This document shows positions 1 through 8,882 of a stretch of DNA of 64,000 nt, in pieces (the stretch's first letter is position 1; every line of letters begins with the position of its first letter). The position numbers were made by a program, and so were the translations under genes. The stretch comes from Bacteroidota bacterium (GTDB lineage Bacteria; Bacteroidota; Bacteroidia; Bacteroidales; JAAUTT01). Below the pieces are notes generated by a model that saw only the letters and a list, made by a program, of their open reading frames with translations, ran no database searches and had not been told where the DNA came from. The stretch is from assembly GCA_030706405.1 (NCBI GenBank), contig JAUZOO010000005.1, forward strand, positions 62,001 to 126,000, given 5' to 3'.

Positions 1-1
1 G

Positions 2-124
2 GTGCCGCCTTACGATAATGTTAAGATTGTGTCGGTAGCCCAGATGAATTCAAAAATAGAATCTTCGCGGATACAAACAGGTAAGCGACTTGGTTTTACC
101 TTTAATTCAGATGATGTTTCATAA
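2..124 (+). CDS. 3' end of an unidentified gene (5' truncated)
   Basis: The frame is open from the left edge and ends with TAA at 122-124, giving about 40 residues rich in Lys, Ser and Asn (ending FTFNSDDVS). It is the tail of a gene that begins outside the window. It overlaps the probable ATG of the next gene by 14 bases, a common arrangement inside operons, so the two are probably co-transcribed. No family can be recognised from so short a tail, and the frame could be open by chance. Confidence 0.4.
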   Translation: MPPYDNVKIVSVAQMNSKIESSRIQTGKRLGFTFNSDDVS

Positions 125-2096
125 GATTGAAATAACCATATTATCTGATAAATACTTTCTTAGGTATCTTACAGGGCTAATTTTTTGTTTTAATTTTCTT
201 ATTTGTAATGCACAAAACGAAGGCTTTTCGTTGCCCAAAATTGATACTGTTAACTTAAAAGAAGGTCAGGTTTTCGTTTATAACAATAAAAATTACCGGG
301 TTACGAAGGATGTGATTCTATACATTCCCTCAAGTGTTAAATATGAGGTAAAACCCGATAAAGGCGAAGAATTTTTTAACAAGCTGGCAGAGACTGCAAA
401 TAAACGGCGTTGGACACGCGAACTGCATAATATCCTTATCGCCCCTTCCAACGAAACTGATAAAAAGGATTCACTAAAGACGACTCTTAGCATTTCTCCG
501 TTTATGGCCTATGAAGGCCGTCCTATTCGCAAAATACAAGTAGTGCAGTTGGATGTTTTTGGACCAACCATCGATGATATTAACCGTTTGCCCCGCAACT
601 GGCTGGAACGGGTTGCAAATAAAGTTCATACCAAAACCAAAGAACAGTTTATTCGTAAAAGTTTACTTTTTAAATCCGGAGAAAAATTCAATGCGTCGTC
701 AGTGTCCGATAATGAACGGGTATTGAGACAAATGCCATTCATTGAAGACGCTCGGATCATTGTAGCACCTGTTGCTTTAGGAACCGATTCTGTTGATGTT
801 GTAGTAATTACAAAGGACGTTTGGTCTATAGCTTTTAACCTAAAAGTAGAGGATGTTTATGCCGGACGGTTTGATTTCTGGGATAGAAATATTTTAGGGT
901 GGGGACACGAAATTCAAAATGGGATTCTATGGGATTCTCGTAAATCGTCTACCCCGGGTTACGAAGGAAATTATCGTGTCAATAATATTGCCGGGAGCTT
1001 TGTTAACGGCGACTTAAACTATTATAACAGTTTCCATACCCGAACGGTTGGGGTAAGTATGAACCGTAGCTTTTTTACGCCCAACGTTAAATATGCCGGG
1101 GGACTGTCGTTTGCCAATACCAAGACCTTAGTTAAAGAATCCGTTAGTCCTAAATTAGATACGATACGTTATAACAGTTACGATGTGTGGGTTGGACGTT
1201 CATTCCTGATTCATCAAAACCCCAAAAACAATATGCGTCATAATCTCACTTTTAGTACCCGAATTATAAGCGACCAATTTTTTAAACAGCCTTCTGTTAC
1301 CGAAAATTCATATTACAACTTACAAGATAAAATACTGTGGCTTAACTCAATCGGATATAGCCGACAAAACTTCTTTAAAAGTAATTTCATTTACAATTTT
1401 GGGCGAACTGAAGATATCCCGGTAGGGAGTGAGGCATTGTTTACCATGGGAATTGAAAAAAATCAGTTCATTGTACGCAAGTACGGAGCCATAAAACTTG
1501 CTGCCGGACATTTTTTTTGCAATTGGGGGTATTTTTATAATAGCTTTACCTTGGGAAGCTTCTTTAATGAGTCCAATGCCCCAGAACAATCGATTTTAGA
1601 AATTAAAGGAAATTACTTTTCGCCATTATTGGTTCTTAACCGGTATAAAATTCGTCAATTTGTTAATGTGGGTTATACCGGAGGAATTAACCGGTTCACA
1701 AATGAATATCTTACTATTAACAGAAGCTTTGGACTTAACGGATTTAAAAACGATTCTGTTTACGGCAAAAAACGGTTTACCATGCATTGGGAAACCGATT
1801 GCTTTACGCCTTGGCGGTTCTATGATTTCCGTGTTATAATGTTTTTGTCAGCCGATCATTGCTGGATTGCCGACCGATCCCGCGATCTGTTTCGTCGTTT
1901 GCCTTATACAGGTATTAACTTTGGCATAAGGGTTCGTAATGAACGTCTGGTGTTTAATACCCTCCAAATTAGTTTTTCATTCTTTCCCAATATCCCCCCC
2001 GGTTCCAAAACCGATTTCATAAAGCTATCCGGCGAGTCGTTGTTAAATCCGCCATCATTTGTTCCGCAATCCCCGGCCTTAAAGACTTTTCAATAA
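111..2096 (+). CDS. Omp85/BamA-like outer-membrane beta-barrel protein
   Basis: A predicted outer-membrane protein of about 661 residues. A hydrophobic signal segment ends near FLICNAQ. A POTRA-like region follows at about residues 135-235; it contains the sequence RKIQVVQLDVFGPTIDD and then a conserved block NERVLRQMPFIEDARI. The rest has the alternating aromatic and polar pattern of a transmembrane beta-barrel. Proteins of this build insert or move proteins or lipids across the outer membrane; the specific role is unknown. The frame opens at a TTG at 90, but ATG codons at 111 and 114 directly before the signal peptide are better starts. The beginning overlaps the end of the preceding frame. 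Confidence 0.75.
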   Translation: MMFHKIEITILSDKYFLRYLTGLIFCFNFLICNAQNEGFSLPKIDTVNLKEGQVFVYNNKNYRVTKDVILYIPSSVKYEVKPDKGEEFFNKLAETANKRRWTRELHNILIAPSNETDKKDSLKTTLSISPFMAYEGRPIRKIQVVQLDVFGPTIDDINRLPRNWLERVANKVHTKTKEQFIRKSLLFKSGEKFNASSVSDNERVLRQMPFIEDARIIVAPVALGTDSVDVVVITKDVWSIAFNLKVEDVYAGRFDFWDRNILGWGHEIQNGILWDSRKSSTPGYEGNYRVNNIAGSFVNGDLNYYNSFHTRTVGVSMNRSFFTPNVKYAGGLSFANTKTLVKESVSPKLDTIRYNSYDVWVGRSFLIHQNPKNNMRHNLTFSTRIISDQFFKQPSVTENSYYNLQDKILWLNSIGYSRQNFFKSNFIYNFGRTEDIPVGSEALFTMGIEKNQFIVRKYGAIKLAAGHFFCNWGYFYNSFTLGSFFNESNAPEQSILEIKGNYFSPLLVLNRYKIRQFVNVGYTGGINRFTNEYLTINRSFGLNGFKNDSVYGKKRFTMHWETDCFTPWRFYDFRVIMFLSADHCWIADRSRDLFRRLPYTGINFGIRVRNERLVFNTLQISFSFFPNIPPGSKTDFIKLSGESLLNPPSFVPQSPALKTFQ

Positions 2097-2173
2097 ATAA
2101 GCTAAAAAGTTCGGTTCTTATTTTAACAGGTTCGGTTTATTTTATAACTTTAAAAGAATCGAATTGGGGTTAC

Positions 2174-4429
2174 ATGAAAAAACCAGGAGAAACAACAGAT
2201 ATTTTTTATTCAGCAGAGGGAGGCCTACTATTTCATGAAATCTTTGAACTAGCTCCGATTGGGATTATTTTATTAACTCCCGAAGGCCTTATTTTAGACT
2301 GCAATGACTATTTTATTAAGGCTGGTCTGATTACTAATAAGTATATTATTATTGGGAAAGATATTTTAGGTTTACTGTCGGGCAACGACCACGTAAAGTT
2401 TAAAAACAATATCCAGGAAGCTTTAAAAAGTAATTACATTAAAGATCAGGAGTATAGTTTAAAATTAGGTACAGAAGAAACTCGGGCAGTATCGATGAGC
2501 TTGATAAATGGAACAAGCAGCTTACAAAACCAAGTGGTTGTTTACGTTAAGGATATTACTCCAACAAAGCTTATTGTGAATGGCTCTGCGCAGGAGGATG
2601 ATTATCTTCACGCTTTATTCGAAAAAGCCCCGCTTCCATATCAGTCACTGGATGTTAATGGAAACATTATAGATGTTAATAATTTATGGATTAACGAGTT
2701 TGAATATGACAAACGTGAGGTTTTAGGTAAAAATTTTGGCGATTTCCTTACAGAAGAATCAAAGCAAAAGTATTTAAAGAATTTCGTTTCATCTTTTTTG
2801 GAAAAAACAGTTCTACAAGATGAATTTGAAATCATAAAAAAAGAAGGGGGAAAGGTTCTCGTTTCATTAAATGGTCAAGTTTATTTCAACAAAAAACAAC
2901 AATTTGTATGTGCCAATTGCATATTAACAAACATTACAGAAAAAAGGAACTTGCACCAACGCGTCAGAGAAAGTGAAGAGCGTTATAAAGAAGCTCAGGC
3001 ACTTGTGCGTTTGGGATATTGGGAGGAGGATCTGGTAAACAACACCTTGTTCTGGACCGACGAGATTTATCGTATTCTTGGTTTAGAGCCTCAATCCGCA
3101 CCTCCCGATAATAACTTGTTTAAGGCAATAGTTCATCCAGATGACCGGGAATGGGCTATGGACTGTTATTACCAGTCCGTCAAAAACAAGGAACCCTATA
3201 ATATCATATATCGGTTGCTGATGAAAAATGGCGAAATTCGTTATGTCAATGAACTTTGCAAGAACATTTATGCTGATAACGGAATCCCTGTCCGTTCCAT
3301 TGGTACCATGTTGGATGTTACCGACCGTATCAACGCCGAAATGGCTTTAAAAGAAAGTGAGGATAAGTTCCGAAGTATCTTCGAATCGGCCAATACGGCT
3401 ATTGGAATTATAGATAAATGGAATAAAATAGTTACTGTAAACCAAGCGTTTCAGGACACATTGGGTTATTCTTCAGATGAACTGCAAAAAATAAATATTA
3501 AACAATTATCTCATCCAGAAGATGTTGATAAAGAAGTTGTTATGCTGGAAGAAATGAAGGCCGATAAACGCGATCGGTATCGGATTGAAAAACGTTATAT
3601 TTCTCAATCCGGAAACGTTGTTTGGGTTGACCTTGCCGTTGCTGTTATAAGGGATAAAGACCGGCACCCATTGTATTTTGTGGGTGTTCTAAATGATATT
3701 ACAGAGCGAAAATTAGCCGAGCAGCAACTAAAAGAACTGGTGGAAACAAAAGACAAATTCTTTTCAATTATAGCTCACGACCTGAAAAATCCTTTTGGAG
3801 CAATTCTTAATTTTTCTGAACTTTTGCATGAAAATGCCAAGATGTACTCATCCGATCAGGTAGTGCATATGAGCCAATTAATTAACAATTCCGCCCAGCT
3901 CTCATTTGAATTGCTGGATAATCTCCTTTATTGGGCCCGTAGCCAGACAAACCGTATAGAATTTATTCCTCAAAAGCTGAATCTGTGTGAAGTTGTAAAT
4001 GACGTGATGCAATTATTAGGCAGTCAAGCAATCAATAAACGTGTTGAATTGGAGAATCAGGTTCCGGAACATTTAATAATTCATGCCGACAATAATTTAT
4101 TAAAATCGATATTACGAAACCTTATAAGCAATGCCATAAAGTTTTCCTATTCCGGAAAAAAAGTCACAGTCCATGCTGAAAAGCTCCAAACTTATATCGA
4201 AATATCGGTTTGTGACTATGGCGTTGGAATTGATCCCCAAAAAGCGGAACAGCTATTTCGGATTGATTCAAAATTTAGTACAACTGGCACTGCCAAAGAA
4301 AAAGGTACCGGACTCGGATTAATCCTTTGCAAAGAATTTGTAGAAAGGCATGGAGGCAAAATATGGGTTGAAAGTACTAATAATAAAGGCTGTAAATTTA
4401 AATTTCAGATACCCAATCATAAGTATTAA
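2174..4429 (+). CDS. Soluble multi-PAS sensor histidine kinase
   Basis: A 751-residue cytoplasmic signalling kinase with no transmembrane segment or signal peptide. It has about four PAS/PAC modules (roughly residues 18-125, 145-262, 280-395 and 400-520); the third resembles the PAS_3 type (YWEEDLVNNTLFWTDEI). A HisKA dimerisation domain follows with the phospho-acceptor His in FSIIAHDLKNPF near residue 535. Last comes a HATPase domain with N-box LRNLISNAIKFS, G1 DYGVGID and G2 GTGLGLILCKEF near residue 710. There is no receiver domain, and no response regulator lies nearby, so this is an orphan kinase. The signal is unknown; PAS domains often sense redox state, gases or small ligands. The 77-base gap upstream has no clear promoter. 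Confidence 0.9.
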   Translation: MKKPGETTDIFYSAEGGLLFHEIFELAPIGIILLTPEGLILDCNDYFIKAGLITNKYIIIGKDILGLLSGNDHVKFKNNIQEALKSNYIKDQEYSLKLGTEETRAVSMSLINGTSSLQNQVVVYVKDITPTKLIVNGSAQEDDYLHALFEKAPLPYQSLDVNGNIIDVNNLWINEFEYDKREVLGKNFGDFLTEESKQKYLKNFVSSFLEKTVLQDEFEIIKKEGGKVLVSLNGQVYFNKKQQFVCANCILTNITEKRNLHQRVRESEERYKEAQALVRLGYWEEDLVNNTLFWTDEIYRILGLEPQSAPPDNNLFKAIVHPDDREWAMDCYYQSVKNKEPYNIIYRLLMKNGEIRYVNELCKNIYADNGIPVRSIGTMLDVTDRINAEMALKESEDKFRSIFESANTAIGIIDKWNKIVTVNQAFQDTLGYSSDELQKINIKQLSHPEDVDKEVVMLEEMKADKRDRYRIEKRYISQSGNVVWVDLAVAVIRDKDRHPLYFVGVLNDITERKLAEQQLKELVETKDKFFSIIAHDLKNPFGAILNFSELLHENAKMYSSDQVVHMSQLINNSAQLSFELLDNLLYWARSQTNRIEFIPQKLNLCEVVNDVMQLLGSQAINKRVELENQVPEHLIIHADNNLLKSILRNLISNAIKFSYSGKKVTVHAEKLQTYIEISVCDYGVGIDPQKAEQLFRIDSKFSTTGTAKEKGTGLGLILCKEFVERHGGKIWVESTNNKGCKFKFQIPNHKY

Positions 4430-4568
4430 GAGGCAAGGAATAGTTTTATCGTGAATTCATTGTGGAGTAAAGTCAAAACAATAACTAAGATGCCTTGCCA
4501 ATGGGTACGACAACTATATCGCAAAACCAATCGGCAAGGCAAACCTGTTTAATCTGATAGACCTCCAT

Positions 4569-5096
4569 TTAAAGAAACAGAAAGAATCCGTTAAAAAAGT
4601 ACAATACACCAACCGCTCCTACCACCATACTTAGGTACCATACCAAAGGCTTTTTCACCAAAGCCGCAATGGACGAAAGTAGGATAGCTATCTGCAAAAA
4701 TATCACGGCAATCCCAAACGCCGACGAATGTACCTGACAGCCGTCACGGTCCTTTTCATAAGCTAAAGCCTTTTTACGAATATCCTCTTTTTCAGCATCG
4801 TACTGCTTTAACTTGGAGTTATAGAATTCTATTTTCTTTATATATTCGCTAATTGTACTTTGCGACGTGAGCAGATTCTTTTGAAGTTCAAGATTATCCT
4901 TTTGGTTCTCAAAAATATAAGCTTTAATACTTTTGGATTGATAATACGACCATTGGTTGGCTGCATTAGTCTGGTTCATAAGGGCTTTACTTCCATAACC
5001 ACCCCCTTTAAATGTTGAAAGCGTAGCACATACTGCAAATATTACCGTGGAAAGCGCCAGGTAATTCAGCCACTTCTCTTTTTTTTCTTCTGCCAT
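4569..5096 (-). CDS. DUF4337 family membrane protein
   Basis: A 175-residue protein with one transmembrane helix near the N-terminus (about residues 12-28) and two near the C-terminus (about 128-146 and 152-172), separated by a charged, helical, probably coiled-coil stretch. The segment NQTNAANQWSYYQSKSIKA matches the DUF4337 family as I know it. The molecular function of the family is unknown. It is monocistronic, tail to tail with the histidine kinase gene, and has a -7-like box just upstream at 5122-5129. Confidence 0.75.
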   Translation of the reverse strand: MAEEKKEKWLNYLALSTVIFAVCATLSTFKGGGYGSKALMNQTNAANQWSYYQSKSIKAYIFENQKDNLELQKNLLTSQSTISEYIKKIEFYNSKLKQYDAEKEDIRKKALAYEKDRDGCQVHSSAFGIAVIFLQIAILLSSIAALVKKPLVWYLSMVVGAVGVLYFFNGFFLFL

Positions 5097-5121
5097 AATG
5101 TTGAGTCATTTTAGTTTAGTG

Positions 5122-5129
5122 CAAATTTA
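5122..5129 (-). promoter_or_regulatory. -7 box for the DUF4337 gene
   Basis: On the minus strand the sequence TAAATTTG exactly matches the Bacteroidetes -7 consensus TAnnTTTG, 25 bases before the start codon. No convincing -33 TTTG is visible at the right distance, so this is only a candidate. Confidence 0.4.
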
Positions 5130-5265
5130 CAAAGAATGAATAAATGTGCTGTTTTAAAAAATGTTAACAAGAGGATATCGGCAGCTTAATTGCATTAATT
5201 TTTCGTCAAAATAAATTTGCAAGAAAAGGCTAAGGCACGCTTATTGCAAGCTACTCAAATTTAAA

Positions 5266-5284
5266 ATGTTATAAATTATAACAT
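5266..5284. promoter_or_regulatory. Perfect palindrome upstream of the planctomycete-type operon
   Basis: ATGTTATAAATTATAACAT has perfect 9-base arms around a single central A. It lies 57 bases before the first gene of the DUF1549-DUF1501-WD40-PPC operon. Its position and symmetry suit a dimeric regulator, but it is AT-rich, and no known regulator can be assigned. It could also form by chance in an AT-rich intergenic region. Confidence 0.35.
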
Positions 5285-5341
5285 CAAAAAAACTTCAATT
5301 TTATAGATTATAAACTTTTTATCGATATTTGGTTTAAAGAT

Positions 5342-7519
5342 ATGAAATGGCTGCCAGTACTCTTGCTTAGTCTTATTGTTGTGTTTATGACCGTTCGGTC
5401 GCAGGAGGAACCTGCCGAAAAAGGAGTAAAGCCCGATTTTGTTAATGATATTTATCCGCAGGTGGAAAAAAATGGCTGCAATTCGGCCAATTGCCACGGC
5501 AGTCAGGGCAGCCGGCTTAAACTGTCGTTGTTTGCGGCCTTTCCTGCCAAAGACTATGATGTGCTTGTGAAAAATCCCGGCGGCCGATACGTTAATTTTG
5601 TTGAGCCAGAAAAAAGCCTTCTTGTCCGTAAAATAAAAGAAGGGCATCCGGCGGCGTTAGATGTTATTCAGCGCGAACAACTTGCCAGGGAATTGGAGTT
5701 ATGGATAAGAAACGGCGCAGCATACAACAATCGTCCCGAATTAAATTTTAAGGAACTGAGGTTGTCGCTTCCGGACACTATTTTAAAACAAGGCGCAAAG
5801 TACCGAATCAAAGCTGAAGCTGTCTTTAATAATGGCTCAAAAACTGATGTTTCGGCATATTGTCATTTCGAAAGCCAAGACAATGAGGTTATTTCATGCC
5901 TTAGCGGAAATGAAATTAAAGCTGGCCATGCTGGTTATACGGCGGTCTGGGCACGATTTGCTTATCATTTTGCCACCATACGGTTGATGGTTCCTCAGAA
6001 TACCGATGCGAAATTTCCGGATACACAAACTCAAAATCCAATAGATGCTGTTGTTAATGCGCAACTGAAGAGGCTAGGTATTCCTCCTTCCGAACGTTGT
6101 TCCGACGAAATTTTTGTACGGCGGACATATCTTAACCTTACAGGTTTGCTTCCTTTGTCCGGTGCCGTTCGGGCTTTTCTTGAAAGCAAGGATGCTCGAA
6201 AACGATCTGAACTTATCGAAACCTTGCTTAACTCGGATAATTTTGTCGATTTTCAGGTATTGAAGTGGGGCGACCTGTTACGGTGTAAAGCTGAATATCC
6301 CAGCAATTTATGGCCTAATGCCGTGCAGGCTTATGCCCGTTGGATGAAGGAAGCGGTACGGAGTAATAAGCCTTATGACCGATTTGCTCGGGAGTTATTG
6401 GTTTCTTCGGGAAGCAATTTCAGATCGCCAACAGTCAATTTTTATCGGGCCTTTCAGGTACGCGATCCTAAAATTATTAGCGAATCGGCCGGACTCATCT
6501 TCCTCGGGACCCGCTATGAATGCGCCCGTTGTCATGCCAATCCCAAGACAAATCTTATCCGGAACAGCCAGAACGAAATGGGAGCTTTTTTCACTCAGCT
6601 TCGGTATAAATCGACCAATGAATGGAAAGAAGAAATAGTTTACCCCGAAACCGACGTTAAAGGCTCTGTTAAACAAGTTACAATGCCCGATGGAGCGATT
6701 GTAAATATGCCCGCTGGGGAGGATTGGCGACAGGCTTATGCCGATTGGCTGACATCGAAAAATAATCCGCTTTTTGCCAAAGTCATTGTAAACCGTATTT
6801 GGTATTGGCTTAATGGGCGCGGTATCGTTAACGAACCCGACGATTTTCGAGATACTAACCCACCGGTTAATCCGGAGCTTCTTTCGTATCTCGAAAACGA
6901 GCTTATCAGTCATAATTTCGATCTCAAACATATATTCAGGATAATTTTAAATTCAGAAACATGGCAGCGTTCGTCCATTCCTAATCGCTGGAACCAGAAT
7001 GATCATGCTTTGTTTTCTCATTTTATTCTCCGCAGGCTTACTGCCGAAGAAATGATAGATGCCGTTTGCGAAGTTTCGGGTATTTCCGAGAGTTATTCGA
7101 GCAACGTGCCAGAACCCTTTACCTTCATGCCCGACGGTTTCAGAGCCGGTCAACTTTATGATGGCACCGTATCAACTTCGTTTCTCGAAATGTTTGGCCG
7201 TCCATCGCGCGATGTTTCTTACGAAAAAGACCGTAATAATCAGCTTACATCCAAACAGGTACTACATTGGCTAAATTCCTCCCAAGTTATTGATAAACTT
7301 AACCGAAGCCCGAATTTAAAGGAGATTAGCGATAAATTTTCGGATAAGGAAAAACTTGTCGACGAGGTTTATCTGCGGATATTGAGCAGGTTCCCTTCGG
7401 TACAGGAAAAAGAAAAGGCCAAGACCTATTTGGAAGTGAAAAACACCGACAAATATAAAGGAACTGCCGATTTAGCCTGGGCATTGTTCAATACCGCAGA
7501 GTTTATGTATAATCATTAA
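5342..7519 (+). CDS. Planctomycete-type cytochrome C / DUF1549 / DUF1553 protein
   Basis: A 725-residue exported protein with a signal peptide (MKWLPVLLLSLIVVF). Near residue 47 it has NGCNSANCHGSQG, a C-x4-CH motif typical of the planctomycete cytochrome C domain, followed by a Big_2-like immunoglobulin region (about 145-215). The DUF1549 domain (about 225-430) carries a canonical CxxCH haem site, ECARCHANP, near residue 393. The DUF1553 domain is C-terminal (NPLFAKVIVNRIWYWLNGRG onward). It probably binds one or two haems in the periplasm. The enzymatic role of the family is not established. It is the first gene of a four-gene operon, and the next ATG follows after five bases. Confidence 0.88.
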   Translation: MKWLPVLLLSLIVVFMTVRSQEEPAEKGVKPDFVNDIYPQVEKNGCNSANCHGSQGSRLKLSLFAAFPAKDYDVLVKNPGGRYVNFVEPEKSLLVRKIKEGHPAALDVIQREQLARELELWIRNGAAYNNRPELNFKELRLSLPDTILKQGAKYRIKAEAVFNNGSKTDVSAYCHFESQDNEVISCLSGNEIKAGHAGYTAVWARFAYHFATIRLMVPQNTDAKFPDTQTQNPIDAVVNAQLKRLGIPPSERCSDEIFVRRTYLNLTGLLPLSGAVRAFLESKDARKRSELIETLLNSDNFVDFQVLKWGDLLRCKAEYPSNLWPNAVQAYARWMKEAVRSNKPYDRFARELLVSSGSNFRSPTVNFYRAFQVRDPKIISESAGLIFLGTRYECARCHANPKTNLIRNSQNEMGAFFTQLRYKSTNEWKEEIVYPETDVKGSVKQVTMPDGAIVNMPAGEDWRQAYADWLTSKNNPLFAKVIVNRIWYWLNGRGIVNEPDDFRDTNPPVNPELLSYLENELISHNFDLKHIFRIILNSETWQRSSIPNRWNQNDHALFSHFILRRLTAEEMIDAVCEVSGISESYSSNVPEPFTFMPDGFRAGQLYDGTVSTSFLEMFGRPSRDVSYEKDRNNQLTSKQVLHWLNSSQVIDKLNRSPNLKEISDKFSDKEKLVDEVYLRILSRFPSVQEKEKAKTYLEVKNTDKYKGTADLAWALFNTAEFMYNH

Positions 7520-7524
7520 CAGAC

Positions 7525-8880
7525 ATGAGCAATTTAAACGATAAAACGGGGCTTACTGCGACAACTATCGGACGGCGCGATTTTCTGCGGATGGGTGCTT
7601 TTACCATTGGCGGATTGGCGTTAGGTAATTTTCTTTCGCTTAGGGCAGCTCAGCCTAATAAATTGGCATTGGCAAAGTCCGTCATTTATATTTATCTCGA
7701 TGGAGGCCCATGCCATATCGATACTTTCGATCCCAAACCAAAAGCCGGAAAGGATTATTGTGGACCATACAAAACTCCCATTAATACCAATGTTGACGGA
7801 ATTCAAATTGGCGAAAAACTGACCAGACTGGCAAAGATTGCCGATAAATATTCAATAATCCGAAGTATGACGCATAATTATTTTGGCCACGAAACAGCTA
7901 GTTATGCAGTTCAAACCGGCACTCACCCAGGCGGACAACTTGTTTATCCATCAATGGGTGCGGTGGTAGCCTACAAAAAACAGCAGGAATATACAGGTAG
8001 TTTGCCTCCTTATATTTCCGTTACATCCTCCAATTCGCGGTTTAACGAGGCGGGATTTCTAGGCCCTCAGTATAAATCGTTTGCCACCGGTGGCGAACCG
8101 GAAAAGGATAACTTTATTGTAGAAGGAATTGTCAATAACAATATTACCGATCAACAGATAAATAACCGGAGGGAACTGCTTCATTCGCTCGATACGTTTG
8201 AACAAGAACTGGCTCAGGATGCAGAGATAAAAAAGATGGATTCGTTCCGCGATAAGGCGTACTCACTGATATTGGGCGATGCTAAAAAAGCTTTCGATAT
8301 TCATGCCGAAGATGATAAAACCCGAACCCGCTACGGACGCACGCGGTTTGGTCAATCGTGTTTACTTGCCAGACGCATGGTGGAACGTGGGGTTCCGTTT
8401 GTTACCGTGCGGTCTGTAGGTTGGGATACACACAAACAGCATTTCGAACGGATGGACGAAATGTTGCCCGATCTTGACCAGGGATTGTCGGCTTTAATCG
8501 AGGATTTATCGGCTCGCGGCCTGTTGCAGGATACCATCGTAATTTGTGGAGGAGAGTTTGGCCGAACCCCGAAAATATTATGGGAACCGCCTTGGAATGG
8601 AGGTCGTGGTCATTTTGCCACAGCGTTTAGTTATCTGGTAGCCGGTGGTGGATTTATAGGCGGGAAAATGGTGGGCGCTACCGATTTTAAAGGCGAGGAG
8701 GTGATTGAACGTCCGGTTTATCCATGGGATTTAATAGCGAGTATTTACCAGCTTTTAGGCATCGACCCAACCGGCACACTGCCTCATCCCCGTGATGGCT
8801 TTGCCAGGGTACTCCCCGATTTTAAAAATACTACCCAGCCCGGAAACGGAATATTACGCGAAATCATGAAAACAGTCTGA
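7525..8880 (+). CDS. DUF1501 family Tat-exported protein
   Basis: A 451-residue protein with a twin-arginine signal (GRRDFLRMGAFTIGG), which implies export in folded form. The body matches DUF1501, a family with an alkaline-phosphatase or sulfatase-like fold: DGGPCHIDTFDPKP near residue 58, WDTHKQHFERMDEMLPDLD in the middle, and GEFGRTP near residue 349. The substrate is unknown. It lies directly behind the DUF1549/DUF1553 gene; in Planctomycetes and Verrucomicrobia these two families are very often adjacent, which implies they work together. Confidence 0.88.
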   Translation: MSNLNDKTGLTATTIGRRDFLRMGAFTIGGLALGNFLSLRAAQPNKLALAKSVIYIYLDGGPCHIDTFDPKPKAGKDYCGPYKTPINTNVDGIQIGEKLTRLAKIADKYSIIRSMTHNYFGHETASYAVQTGTHPGGQLVYPSMGAVVAYKKQQEYTGSLPPYISVTSSNSRFNEAGFLGPQYKSFATGGEPEKDNFIVEGIVNNNITDQQINNRRELLHSLDTFEQELAQDAEIKKMDSFRDKAYSLILGDAKKAFDIHAEDDKTRTRYGRTRFGQSCLLARRMVERGVPFVTVRSVGWDTHKQHFERMDEMLPDLDQGLSALIEDLSARGLLQDTIVICGGEFGRTPKILWEPPWNGGRGHFATAFSYLVAGGGFIGGKMVGATDFKGEEVIERPVYPWDLIASIYQLLGIDPTGTLPHPRDGFARVLPDFKNTTQPGNGILREIMKTV

Positions 8881-8882
8881 AT

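Noticed and set aside
90-110. TTG at 90 as start of the Omp85-like gene.
   Set aside because: It would add seven residues before the signal peptide; ATG at 111 or 114 is closer to the hydrophobic segment and follows the overlap pattern with the upstream frame.
4454-4552. Small open frame (about 33 residues, ending RQGKPV) in the gap between the histidine kinase and DUF4337 genes, and an 8-bp GCCTTGCC/GGCAAGGC hairpin inside it (4492-4540).
   Set aside because: No ribosome-binding site, no family match that I know, and a 33-base loop without T run makes the hairpin a weak terminator. Left unannotated.
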